Positions 21,867-33,019 of a DNA stretch of 64,000 nucleotides are shown piece by piece. The notes under the pieces were generated by a model. The model saw only the letters and a program-made list of their open reading frames with translations, searched no databases and was not told the origin of the DNA. The stretch's first letter is position 1, and each line of letters starts with the position of its first letter. Source of the DNA: Tubulanus polymorphus. Taxonomy: Eukaryota; Nemertea; Palaeonemertea; Tubulaniformes; Tubulanidae. A program made the position numbers and the translations under genes. The stretch is from the NCBI RefSeq assembly GCF_964204645.1, contig NC_134028.1, forward strand, positions 20,000,153 to 20,064,152, given 5' to 3'.

Positions 21867-23852
21867 ATGGCAGCTAAACCGAATATACTGGAGATATTAG
21901 CAAAACGCATAATCATTGGCGACGGTAGTTACATGAATACATTCGAAAAAAGAGGATATGTGACTGCTGGGCTGTATACTCCTGAATGCGTTCTAGAACA
22001 TCCTGACGCCGGTAGGTTTTACATGTTTCTGACTTATTTCTACCCACATCCCAACTTTACCCGATCAATTTTAGCACACCTTCCTGTCTGCAACAAAATC
22101 TATAGTTTTGTGGGCATCATTTTGAATTAAAACAATGACGAACTACGAGGCATCTGCCAGAAAAAATGTCCTTTAAAATAACCGTTGGGTTATCTTCAAG
22201 TCAAAACGGATTAGCCGATAAAAGAAAAATCATTAATTTGCCATTTTTCAGTCAGTGGTTTACATAAAGAATTTGCTCGAGCTGGAGCTGATGTAATGCA
22301 AGCATTCACTTTTCATGCGACGGATGGAATGCTTCAATGTAGTGAGTCGGCCAAAAATTATAACGTAGGTTGTGGTCTTTATCTATCTCACTCTTATTCA
22401 ACTATTCAGTATTTCTATTCAACTATTCAGTCATACAAATTGTACTGAATGGTTAGTGCTAAGGTATTGATGTACATATCTATAATTTATCTTAGACATC
22501 TGAAATAAACCGTGCGGCGTGCGATCTTGCACGTAATGTTGCCACATCATACAATCTACTAGTTTGCGGAGGTTTGTCGCCTACACCGACATATACAGCT
22601 GGAAAAGGGAAGGCAGCAGTTCAAGCAGAATTCGAAAAGCAATGCCAAGTGTTCAAAGAAAAGGATGTCGATTTCTTTATAGCGGAGGTAAAATTCTACT
22701 ATTCAAGACAAAGATGGTATTCATTGGTATTTTACATTGGAATTTCACTATCAACAAATCGAACATTTGCATAACACTGTAGTGTCGAATGTATACATGT
22801 ATTTTTCGAATCCAGTTTTTCTGTTCAATCGAAGAGATTGAGTGGGCGATTGATGTCATGAAGAAATACAACAAACCTATAGCGTGTACGATGAGAATAG
22901 GCCCAGTTGGGTGTATGGATGGAATCAGTGCAAAAGAATGTGCAGTTAGAATGGCTAAACGAGGTGTAAAATCATGCCCTCACTCTAGATACATCCCTCT
23001 TAATATACGTTATTTTTCAAACATGTTTCAATGTCGTGCAAAGTTTAGTAAATCATAATCGTAGGTGTTTGTTTTCAATCACACAGGGGCCGATATTGTG
23101 GGTTTAAATTGCCAGTTTGATTATAACGCGCAACTGAAAACGATGAAATTGATGAAAGATGCCCTGAATGAAGCTGGTTTATCTCCATTTCTGATGATGC
23201 AGCCAATCGGATTCCTTTCTCCTGAAACTGAGTATCTAGTTGAAGGATATTCTCAACTACCCGAGTACTTGTTAGGTGAGCTGAAATAACAATTGGATCG
23301 TCTCGATATTGAAATAAGTAATATTTAGATGCTTTTTCATTTTCAGCGATGGAACCACGCATTCTTACTCGTTGGGAATGTAGAGACTATGCCCGTAAAG
23401 CTTATGAACTTGGAGTGAGGTACATCGGAGGATGTTGCGGATTCGAGAGTTATCATATTCGTGAAATGGCCGAAGAGGTTTGTACACGAAATGTTGCATT
23501 GCATTTCGATATCCAAATCACATTGGGAAATCCATTCGCATGATAATTCACATTATAATTACAGTTGTCCGAGGAACGAGGATTCAGACCACCCGGAAAA
23601 GATCATAATTTACCATTCGCGGCTGGATATGGACAGAGTGTATATGAACATGATCGTCAAAAGTAAACTGATAGCCGGATAATCCTGACGTTTTTATACC
23701 AGTATCCACATTGCGCGGAAGCGTCTCTGTATATATCATGCTCTTTTATTTATTGCAGACACGGTAGAGATTATTGGATGAATCTAATCCCTAAAACCGG
23801 TCGTCCAAACAGCGCTGCTTACAACTCAGAAAAGGAACTCATTCATTTGTAA
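21867..23852 (+). CDS. BHMT: Betaine-homocysteine S-methyltransferase
   Basis: Transfers a methyl group from betaine to homocysteine, giving methionine and dimethylglycine; a cytosolic zinc enzyme. Eight exons: 21867-22011, 22252-22364, 22496-22687, 22816-22963, 23087-23275, 23347-23477, 23565-23662, 23759-23852. All have GT-AG borders and continuous phase. The protein runs from [11 protein letters not shown] through [26 protein letters not shown], the GG loop [31 protein letters not shown], zinc-ligand region [12 protein letters not shown], and [15 protein letters not shown]. The Cys of GLNC and the CC pair are the three zinc ligands of the family. It ends [13 protein letters not shown]...ELIHL, shorter than vertebrate BHMT, whose extra C-terminal tail is absent. 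An upstream in-frame ATG at 21807 would add 20 residues; the ATG at 21867 was chosen because family members start with a few residues before ILE-x-L. No frame damage seen. Confidence 0.92.
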
Positions 23853-24081
23853 CAACAAACCCATTATGTTTTTTGTATCGATTGTGTGATTATAGTATTG
23901 GTCCATTTGTAATCATGTAACGTTTTTGTTTTTTCATTCTATTTCTTTATCCTGTGAGTATCTTTCTTCTTAGTATGAACTGATACGATGAATAACTAAA
24001 TTAATGTACAACCTATGCCTTCATCTCCCAAATAACGATAGTGATCGCGCGAACGCCTAGTTTTCCCGATGATAACTTTTG

Positions 24082-24168
24082 ATCAGGCCTTTTCTGAATG
24101 TAATGAACTTTTTCCTTCTCTGATAGGGATATTTGGAGAAAATTCATTACATTCAGAAAAGGCCTGAT
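24082..24168. repeat. Perfect 26-bp inverted repeat with 35-bp loop
   Basis: The arm at 24082-24107 (ATCAGGCCTTTTCTGAATGT then AATGAA) is the exact complement of 24143-24168. It lies 230 bp after the BHMT stop, between two convergent genes. It could be a small MITE or a 3' end hairpin. Confidence 0.8.
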
Positions 24169-24713
24169 GATTAAGAGTCGAAACGATAGGTACAAGGAAA
24201 CAAGTCCCATCATTATCACTTTGGTGATCTGGTTTAATATCTGAGTATGCCGAACTAAGCCATCAACTGTCCTCATGTGTTGTCAAAAGTTGAAGATTCT
24301 CAATGCCGTCCTGGTCCAACTATACTTACATATGTAATCATTGGCAGGATCCCTCGCAATTTAGAGAATGAAATTAAACTAATTTAATATTAAACAGCTA
24401 TACTTCGTGACGGAAATTTCCCGGTCATTGGACACCGTCTGGAACAACTGGGAACTCGTTTCATCTGCCCACCGGTTTCTGGGGGCACTGCAAACTGCGA
24501 ACCGTCAATGAAATCAATACATCACTACATTCATTTATAATGCCGACTAGAATTATCTATTTGCATTTATTAACAAATAATTGACACAAATTTGAATCGT
24601 GTAGAACAAGGAAACCCGAAACCTAGAACTGAATTAGAATTAGAACATAGATCTTCTAGTATGATAGAATGTTGCTCGAATTATCCATCATTTCCGTGGC
24701 ATTTTCTAGTTTT

Positions 24714-25450
24714 CTAGTTTCCCATTTGTTTCAAGCCTGTTCTCGAAGATCTAAAATTTGTTCTTGGATCTTTCACATTGTTTCTTGCGAAATCATTAGT
24801 CAGCGATCTGTCCTTTCTAGAATTGAAGACCCTCGGCGAAAAGTCACCTTGTCGACCTGGTAGGTGCTTGATATCGCGTTTGACGATAGACTTGCAATTC
24901 AATTTGCTCAGTGGTCCCGATATGGCCTTGCCGTAACACTCGAAAGGACGAGATGATGCCTGCCAATCAAACAAACACAATTGAAAATGCATTTTCTTTG
25001 GTGAACCTTTCAAATACAACACTGATAATCGCTATTATAAGAATACTAAGAGGTTATAAATAATTGCGACTTTTTCCAGTCTTGAATTGCGTAAAAACCC
25101 ACAATATAGATCCAAAACAACAGCTTCTATTTCATTCTAACGTTTGGGGTGGGATACTTCAACCCATATTCAGAGATTTGTTTCAGATACCGAGAGTTAT
25201 TTCTGTTAATTCGTCTTTCCATGAGGAATATCAACTGCACATAGGACCAATGAGGTTTGTAGACTTTAGGTTCATAAGTTAAGCTACGATGGATTATTGG
25301 ATCATTATTGACGAAATGCTTCGACGATTAATAAACGGCGTTTCCTCACCATGGACATATATTTACCTTGCTACGTGTACTTTCATATATGGCATCGGTT
25401 GAAACCCAGAAAACCGCCACAAAAATCACCAAAAAACTTATCAATTTCAT
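24714..25450 (-). CDS. Small secreted protein, unassigned family, copy A
   Basis: Two coding exons on the minus strand: 25367-25450 (84 nt) and 24714-24959 (246 nt); 109 residues. Exon 1 is a signal peptide (MKLISFLVIFVAVFWVSTDA) followed by IYESTRSK, with a GTAAAT donor. Exon 2 begins after TTGGCAG with ASSRPFECYGKAISGPLSKL and ends GLKQMGN. A 5' UTR intron (donor GTAAGATC at 25561-25568, acceptor TTGATTGCAG just before the ATG exon) is conserved with the other copies. Relative to copy C the middle of exon 2 is diverged, the exon 1 cysteine is lost (STRSK versus STCRK), and the TATA box is changed to TACAAAA (25648-25654). It may be a decaying or a diverged paralogue. I do not recognise the family. 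Confidence 0.6.
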
Positions 25451-25999
25451 GTTGTTTCCAAAAACTGCAATCAAATCATTGAAATAGAGACTGGTTCCCG
25501 GCTAAGCCAGAACAAGAGACTGGTTCCCGACTTTGCCAGAACATGGATTTTTGCGTAAATGATCTTACCTGTATGATGTGTGTTGAGATTTAACGTGCTG
25601 TTGAAGCGACCGACGAATGTTTCATTTTGTCGATTAAATCTTGCGAGTTTTGTACATACATTGGGCTGAATAATATTTAAACAGAAGTTGCTGAACGGCC
25701 TCGGAATTAGCACTTCACTGTACTATAGATTTGATTCCAACTATTTACAGGATCGATTCGATTATTTTTGCCATGTTTAATCTGGGTGATTTGTTTACAG
25801 TCGTTGCTGGAAATTTGAAGTACGATGGAGGTTGTACATTTTTCATCCACACAATGAAATAAAATCCTGTAAAAGACTTAATATGAACTGTAGATTCAAA
25901 TATTAACCAAACTTCGCCCGGTTCCACAATTCCACAGAAGAGTCGACTTGACGAAAATGAATCCATTTTAACCCTTGAATCAAATTCAACCGAACTTTG

Positions 26000-26700
26000 T
26001 CCAGGACTGTGGAATTAGACCCTAGATAAGCAAGTCCAGAAGTGTTGAACTGGGTCCGAAGCTGCCGAAGTATGCCCAGCACACTTAGATCTTGATTCAC
26101 AACTTTCTGAATAAGTATAGGTCCAGAAGTTTGGAACTGTGTCCACAATTCAAGAAGTAGGACCAGGACTGTGTAACAAGGTCCACACACTGTAATGTAG
26201 GTCCAGAAGTTTTGAACTGGGTCCACAACTGTAGAAGTAGATCCAGAAGTTTTGACTGGGTCCATAACTGTAGATGTAGATCCAGAAATTTTGAACTGGG
26301 TCCATAACTGTAGATATATGACCCGAACTGAGGAATTAGCTCTGCAACTATAGAATTAGGTCCACAATGTGGAACTGGTTCTTCAACTGTATAAGCAGGT
26401 CCAAAACTGTGGAACTGGATCCAAAACTGTAGGAGTAGGTCCAGAACTGGGACTGGATCCACAAGTGAAGTAGGCCCAGAACTGTGGAACTGGGTTCACA
26501 ACTGTAAAGGTACGTCCACAACTGTGGAACTGGGACCACAACTATGGACGTAGGTCTCAGAACAGGCTAACTTGGTCTACAATTGCAAGTTCCATGCAGA
26601 ACTATGGAACTTGGTCAACAACTGCGGAAATGGACCCAGAACTATGGAGCGGTATACTGTGGAACTGGATCTAGTTTTATGGAACTTGGTCAAGGAATGC
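26000..26700. repeat. Minisatellite, ~20-bp unit (GTCCAGAACTGTGGAACTGG)
   Basis: Roughly 33 tandem, diverged copies that alternate GTCCAGAAGTTTTGAACTGG and GTCCACAACTGTAGAAGTAG forms. The same repeat in opposite orientation lies at 28800-29300, with a short piece at 45685-45790. In each case it lies upstream of one copy of the small secreted-protein gene. The open frames it gives on the minus strand (WTQFQTSG-type peptides) are repeat artefacts. Confidence 0.9.
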
Positions 26701-26879
26701 GGAACTATGTGACTGCAGAATTGGGTCTCAACCTGAAAAAGTTTTGAATTAAAAAGCTATTCGATATTGTGCATTTTCTGTATTCGCAGTTAAATCGACG
26801 AGAACTTGCTCAATTTGGTGAAAAAACTAATTACGCCAATTGTTGAGACAACTGGTGTTGAGACAAAATTATATTTTAA

Positions 26880-27400
26880 TAACGTTGATATTTGAGTTCA
26901 TACAGGTCACTTGTCCCTAACGCTAACGCAGTGTATATCCCATGAACAAACAAACGGCCATTCAGACTAAACGACACGTTGTATTGCAAGATCATATCGT
27001 TAATCTTTTCATTCTTTTCATTCGAACAAAATGTTTTCGTGGGGACGACACTTTTTTCGTTCTAACGAAATATGTTTTAATAGGAGGCATTCCGCCTGAC
27101 CCCTGACTCCATGGAGGGGGGGTCAAACAGATTATAAAAGAGATCAGTGCCATTTGTCAGTAAAAGACCAATTCCGTGACAACCTAATATCCATTTATCC
27201 TCCTAATATATGTTACTAACCCTTTATGTATAGAAAGTAGCAGAATAATTGTATGATTCTCATTTCGTCATATTTAATAAGTTGGTTATAACAGAATGTT
27301 ACCTGAACCCAGCATCAACTACTAGTGGGTCGATTACGAATTTGGAATTATAGTATTAAGTTTAACACCCCAATCAGGAATACCCCTCGAAAATCACATG
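26880..27400. repeat. Duplicated non-coding block (inverse of 37.8-38.3 kb)
   Basis: Sequence from about 26880 to 27365 is the inverted counterpart of 37820-38300 plus 43390-43440. Shared stretches include CCTAATATATGTTACTAACC, CCTTTATGTATAGAAAGTAG and TTGTCCCTAACGCTAACGC. It represents the state without the LINE that interrupts the other copy. It contains TTCGTTCTAACGAAA-type repeats at about 27005-27070. No gene seen. Confidence 0.7.
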
Positions 27401-28799
27401 ACCATAGCCCTTAACGTTCATACATGTATCATTCGAGTCAAAAATTGTAGCATTCCTCATTGTAAGAATAAAAATCCCCCCGCCTACTGGAGTAAGGGGG
27501 TTGGCAATCTCCATGAGTTGCCTGGGGGTTGTTATTCTGGGGCAATTTGAAGGTGAGGTGTTATTTTTGGGGCTCATTTTGCGAAGGGTTATTGTCTGAG
27601 GGGTAATTTTGCGAAGGCTTTTTAGAAGGCTTGGGGGTAAGAACACTTGAGTTGGGGCTAATATCGCATTGAGCGTTATGTTAGGATTTGAATAAGATCT
27701 ACTAATTCGCTAATCACACACATGATTATAACTAGTTACGAGCTTCCCGCTATCCGTGCAACGGTGGAGTGTCTGTGCCTTAATTAGGAGTGCGAGTAAT
27801 GGGCAAGACACCTCAAACCTCTTCTACTGATCCTAACCCACAGTGTTTAGTTAGAAACACAGTGTTTAGTTTGTTACAATATTTTCCACCATGTCACACA
27901 TTTTGGTTTCCACGAAAAAATTATTTAGTTTCTACGTCGCAAAACATTTCGATCGGACAAAAGTTTAAAAAAAACCACAACCAAACCCGACATAAACCGC
28001 AATCTTTAAAATCAACTTCATTTCACCTTGAAAAATTGCATTATACAATCGCCTTTCCGCATTTTTAAATACAAATTTTGTGATTCAGAAAATATAGACT
28101 ATTTTTACTGATCGAGCGCAATCAGGAACAAGGTCGAATTCTACACCAGCTATCGGGGTCATAGTATAATCGAAAACATGTGTAATAAGTGCGGCCTTGC
28201 AATACAATAAGTTTGAATGGTCGTGTGTTTGATGATACTCTGTCTGTTCGGGTTACGGACAAGTTATTATTATTTTTTTTCATTTTTATTATTCTTTATT
28301 TTGTGAACTGTGTAAATTCAAATTTCAGCGTCAGAAGATTATTTCGTCTTAACACCGTCCGCGGCGTAGTCAGACGGTACCCCTAGACTGTCATACAGTT
28401 AAAAATTCTTTACATTTTCTCAAGTTAAAAATTTTTATCATGCAGATTCTTTCGGGCTAATCAAAATGTCGCAGAAACTTTTACACATGACTTGGATGAT
28501 TCCTATGGAGGGTATCTGATCAAAGCCATCATCTACGAATAATCAATAGTCGGTTTGAATAGAACCTAACTCGTGATCAATACAATCAATGATTTTATTG
28601 ATATTTACTACTGTTAAAACGTTTGGCGTAATTAGTTTTTTCGCCGATTTTCCCCAAATTGAATTGAACAAGATCGCGTAAATTTCAACTGCATATACAG
28701 AAAACACACGATATAGAATAGATTCTTATGTCAAAACTTCGAACTTTTCCAAGAGAGCCAATCCCAAAGTTTTTCACAGTTTTCAGTTCGATACTCCTG
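27401..28799. other. Non-coding, repeat-derived
   Basis: A G-rich stretch at 27470-27660 repeats GGGG-TTATT-type motifs. The block 27960-28060 is the inverse of 30860-30940 (CCAAACCCGACATAAACCGC). The block 28310-28570 is a direct copy of 43430-43680 (ACACCGTCCGCGGCGTAGTC / ACACCGTCCGGGGCTTAGTC and CAGACGGTACCCCTAGACTG). No coding region recognised. Confidence 0.55.
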
Positions 28800-29300
28800 G
28801 GCCAAGTTCCATAAAACTAGATCCATTTCCACAGTTTTGGATCCATTTCCACAGTTTTGGACCAAGTTCTGAAAACTTTCTTAGTACAGTTGTCCCGGTT
28901 CCACAGTCTTGGTGTAGACCTAATTTTTGGAACGAGTTCCACAGGAATGCACCTTCCTTACTTGTCGACCTAGTTCCGTACTGGGCCCATTCTACGGTTT
29001 TGGATCCAGTTCCACAGTTTTGGACATGTTTCTACAGTTGTAGAGCAAGTTCCACAATTCTGGACCTACTTTCTTCAGTTGTCGACGCAGTTCCATTGTT
29101 CTGTACCTACTTTTACAGTTGTGTACCAAGTTCCACACTTCATGACCTACTTCTACAGTTGTTGATCCAGATACACCGTGTTTTGGACCTATATTTTATT
29201 CTACAGTTTTTCACACTTCAGGACTTGCTTACTAAGGAACCAGTTCCACAGTTACTAGATTTACTGTGGAATTGTGGAACTGTGGAACCGGATGCAATTT
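28800..29300. repeat. Minisatellite, ~20-bp unit, upstream of copy B
   Basis: Diverged tandem CCACAGTTTTGGACCAAGTT units, the same family as 26000-26700 in the opposite orientation. It ends about 250 bp before the TATA box of copy B. Confidence 0.85.
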
Positions 29301-29556
29301 GGTTAATATTTGAATATACAGTTCATAAACAAGCCTTTTACAAGATTTTATTCATGTGAGGATGAAAAATGTAAAACCTCCATCGTCCTCCAAATTCCCA
29401 GCAATATACAGTAGAAAAACAGGGGCAGACAGATTAAACAAAGCAAAAATAATCGAATCTATCCTGTAAATAGTTGGAATTGAATCTACTCAGTGGGATA
29501 TATAATGTGAAATCGTTCAGCAACTTCTGATCAAATATTATTCATCCCAAATTATG

Positions 29557-29563
29557 TATAAAA
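29557..29563 (+). promoter_or_regulatory. TATA box of copy B
   Basis: TATAAAA in the context ATGTATAAAACTGGCAGAATTC, equivalent in position to the TATA box of copy C. Confidence 0.5.
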
Positions 29564-29732
29564 CTGGCAGAATTCAATCGACAAAATGAGACATTCGTCA
29601 GTCACTTCAACAGCACGTTAAATCTCAACACACATCATACAGGTAATATCTGTAGTTCTGAAACAGCCGGGGACCAGTCTCCAGTTCTGACACTGCCGGA
29701 CACCAGTCTCTATTTCTATGATCTGATTGCAG

Positions 29733-30289
29733 TTTTCCAGAGACAACATGAAATTGATCAGTTTTTTGTTAGTTTTTCTGGCGGTTTTCTGGGTTTCAAC
29801 CGATGCCATTGATGAAAGTACATGTAGCGAGGAAAATAAATATCTGCCTATAAAGAGGAAACGCTGTATCGTCAAAGCGTTTCTTCAATCGTATGTCATA
29901 TGAAGTGTTAATCCATCGCAGCTACATTCATGAACCTAAAGTCTGCAAACATCCTTGGTCCAACGTGCAGTTGATATTCCTCATGGAAAGTCGAATTAAC
30001 GGAAATACCTCTCAGTATCTGAAACAAATCTCTGAAGATGGTTTTAAGTATTCAACCCGAAACGTTAGAATCAAATAATAACTGTTGTTTAAGATCTATA
30101 TTGTTACGCATCTATATTTTACGCAATTATATTCAAGACTGGAAATAGTGCCAATTATTTATAACATGTTAGTATTCTTATAATCATGATTTACACTGTT
30201 GTAACTTTATCGATTTCGCAAGAAACAATGTGAAAGATCAAAGAAAAAATTTGAAATCTTTGATAACAGCCTTGAAACAACTGGGAAAC
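29733..30289 (+). pseudogene. Small secreted protein, copy B, broken
   Basis: The 5' end is conserved: TATAAAA at 29557-29563, 5' UTR donor at 29643, acceptor TTGCAG before 29733, ATG at 29748, and the signal peptide MKLISFLLVFLAVFWVSTDA then IDESTCSE. The splice donor after exon 1 is destroyed (GAGGAAAATA instead of AAGGTAAACA). Only the last third of exon 2 remains (30215-30289, ending RKNLKSLITALKQLGN and a TAG). Relative to copy A, the end of intron 2 and most of exon 2 are deleted. Copies A and B share about 250 bp of intron that copy C lacks, so they are the closer pair, lying inverted to each other. Confidence 0.75.
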
Positions 30290-31089
30290 TAGAAAACCAG
30301 AAAATGCCATGGAAATGATGGATAATTCGAGCAACATTCTATCATACTAGAAAATTTATGTTCTAATTCTATAGGTTTCGCGTTTCCTTGTTCTATACGA
30401 TTACAATTTGTGTCAATGTTTGAAAATGCGAAAAAATAATTCTTAATCGGCATTAGAAATGAATGTAGTGATGTATTGATTTCATTGACGGTTCGCAGTT
30501 AACAGTTCCCCCAGAAACCGGTGGGCAGATGATAAGTACCCGCGAACCTGTTAGCAGGTGATGTTTTAACACTGGTATTTTAGTTTACACAGTTCACGTG
30601 TCCCCTAACGCTTACACGGTATATACGGTATATATCCCGTGATCAAACACACGATCATTTAGACAAACGTCATATTCTGTTGCAAGTCATAACAACTGAT
30701 TACACATTGTATTACACAATTATTCGATTGAGAGCTAGTGTAGAATTCAATCTTGCGCCTGATCGAATTCGATCTGCAAATATAGTCTAGATTTTCTGAA
30801 TAACAATAGTGCTGTAAAAGAATCTGCGCAAATGCAGGAACTGTTGAAATGCGATTGTATAATGCAGTTTTTCAAGGTGAAATGAAGGTGATTTTAAAGA
30901 TTGCGGTTTATGTCGGGTTTGGTTGTAATATCAACAGTATGCTCTGCCTTGCCCCCGGAGGTGACACGATGAAAAAATATCCTTATTTGATAGAACGATG
31001 ACCACACTCAAACGTGGTGAACAGATAATAATATAAAATCCCACTATTTACAGATTAAAAGAATTTAAAAACCAGAATTTATTAATTAA

Positions 31090-31145
31090 ATCTAGGTCAC
31101 ACCTGACGATGATCTCTAGGGTGAGATCGAAACGTCGTGTCTTTT
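31090..31145 (+). other. Penelope-type terminal motif, hammerhead-core-like
   Basis: CTGACGA (31103-31109), a GATCTC/GAGATC stem with loop TAGGGT, then GAAAC (31129-31133), flanked by ACAC and GTGT. This is the layout of the CTGANGA - stem II - GAAA core reported for ribozymes in Penelope-like elements. There is an extra T before stem II, so self-cleavage is doubtful. Confidence 0.35.
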
Positions 31146-32977
31146 GAATATTTTAATGGGATTTTATATTATTATCCTTATTTATTCTTACAAGAAGGAA
31201 TTCTCGAGAACGCAGTCTCAAATGTTTTTTGACTTTCTCAAAATGTATCAAAAATTTAAGTAATTTTTAGTTCATAAGTCTTCAAATATTCATAAATGAA
31301 CAGTTAAAAATTGTTGAAACATGTCGACTCAGCCGTAAAATCAACCCATTCACAGTCCCGAATGTGGGATAATGTCGGGCTTTAGAGAACATAATGCCCC
31401 CGAGGTCTTCACATTTACAGATAAGATTATGTAAGCGTGTCGCGCGTTACACCGGATAGGCACACAATAGAAATATGAGCCGCACGTTCATTTTGATCAT
31501 CACCAATTAAGAGGACCGCTATTGTGAAAATTGACTGCGGGAGGAATATTCCTCCCAAAGTCAATCGATGGAAACTTGACCAAGGGGTCTGATATTCAAA
31601 CAATTGACTTTGGGAGGAATATTCCTCCCAAGGTCAAACGAAGAGAATTTGACCTTCAGTTCTGATATTCAAAGTATCGACTTCGGGAGGAACATTCCTC
31701 CCAATGTCAATCGATCGAAACTCGACCAAGGGGTCCGATATTCAAACGATTCCTCCAAAAGTCCAACGAAGAGAATTTTACCTTCTGGTCTTATATTCAA
31801 AGTATACGTTATAACCTGAACTTTTAGAATTATAGGTATTAATGCGTTGGGTGTTATTTGTTTTTCTTTTTAAAAAACAGTACCCAATGAAGCCAGGTAG
31901 ATTTAGGAATTTCAAATGTTACGATACACAATATCCTAGAGCATGAGATGGTATGACGCTTACATATAATTTTAGAAAACTTAATAGATTTAGTATTTTC
32001 TTTCTCTAACAGTAAATCGCTGTAACTTTTTCGACAATCTGTTGAAATCAGATCTAATCAGTGCGCTTCTCATTATAGAATAAACACGAAGTTGAGAAAT
32101 CGTTATTAAATCACGTGTATAATATAGAAATTGAGTTTAGATTTTACAGGGGACTATATAAAGATTGGTTATAAATTTTCACAAGACAACGGCGATAAAT
32201 CTAAATAGTAATATGGCTCGAGTTTAGCTAATTTCATTTTCAATGGACGTAATTTGATAAATGCATTCTTTAAATGGAAATTTCATTTACCGATCGATAC
32301 AAATCATTGAGGTTACGCGTACATAATCATCATTCAATTATAAAGCTGATACATTTAATTCGTCGGAAGTTTTCGCTCATTATTAGAGTAATTAGGAGAT
32401 TCGCGTGTCGCGTGTGATAAAAGAAATTCGAGTCTTTCTTTCATTTTAAGGTCGCAAATTAGCCATTGTCCTAGTGTGCATTTTCTCATTTATACAAGTG
32501 TATTCGGTATAAGGGTTAATTTTTCACTCTTCACTCTTTTATATATAATTCCGAAAGTTAATTAGGAGGTTTATACTGCTAACCGAACCCAGTTTCAATT
32601 CAGTTCAGTTTTAGTTTATATGCAATGTGATTTATGAAATAAAGAGAAAATACAATCCAGCCTACTGGCCACTGAACGTTAGCACCCAGAAAACGTCCGC
32701 AATTAACGGAGAGAGAGAAGAGAGAAAAACATTGTTATAAAAATATCGGATAAAATTTATTCTAAACATAAGTTACTAAGCCCAGGACTCCGGATATCGG
32801 GATGAGATGTCTGAGGCAGATTTCTCCCATTGTCGCACACCCAATAATTACTCATGTGACCATTTTGTTTAAACAACTCTCACAATCAAGCTTTAGTTTA
32901 AGTGACCTGTGGTATACATGATTTCGTATTGATTCATGTAGCCTTATATAGTCCTTACATTGAAATTAGTGGATAGA

Positions 32978-33019
32978 ATCATGGACTCTAAACGAATCAA
33001 TCGTTTTAGAGTCCATGAT
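32978..33019. repeat. Hairpin, 18-19-bp arms
   Basis: ATCATGGACTCTAAACGA, then ATCAA, then TCGTTTTAGAGTCCATGAT. The arms are complementary except for one extra A. Confidence 0.85.

Noticed and set aside
25903-26539. Minus-strand frames encoding WTQFQTSGP-type peptides
   Set aside because: Produced by the 20-bp minisatellite in several overlapping frames.
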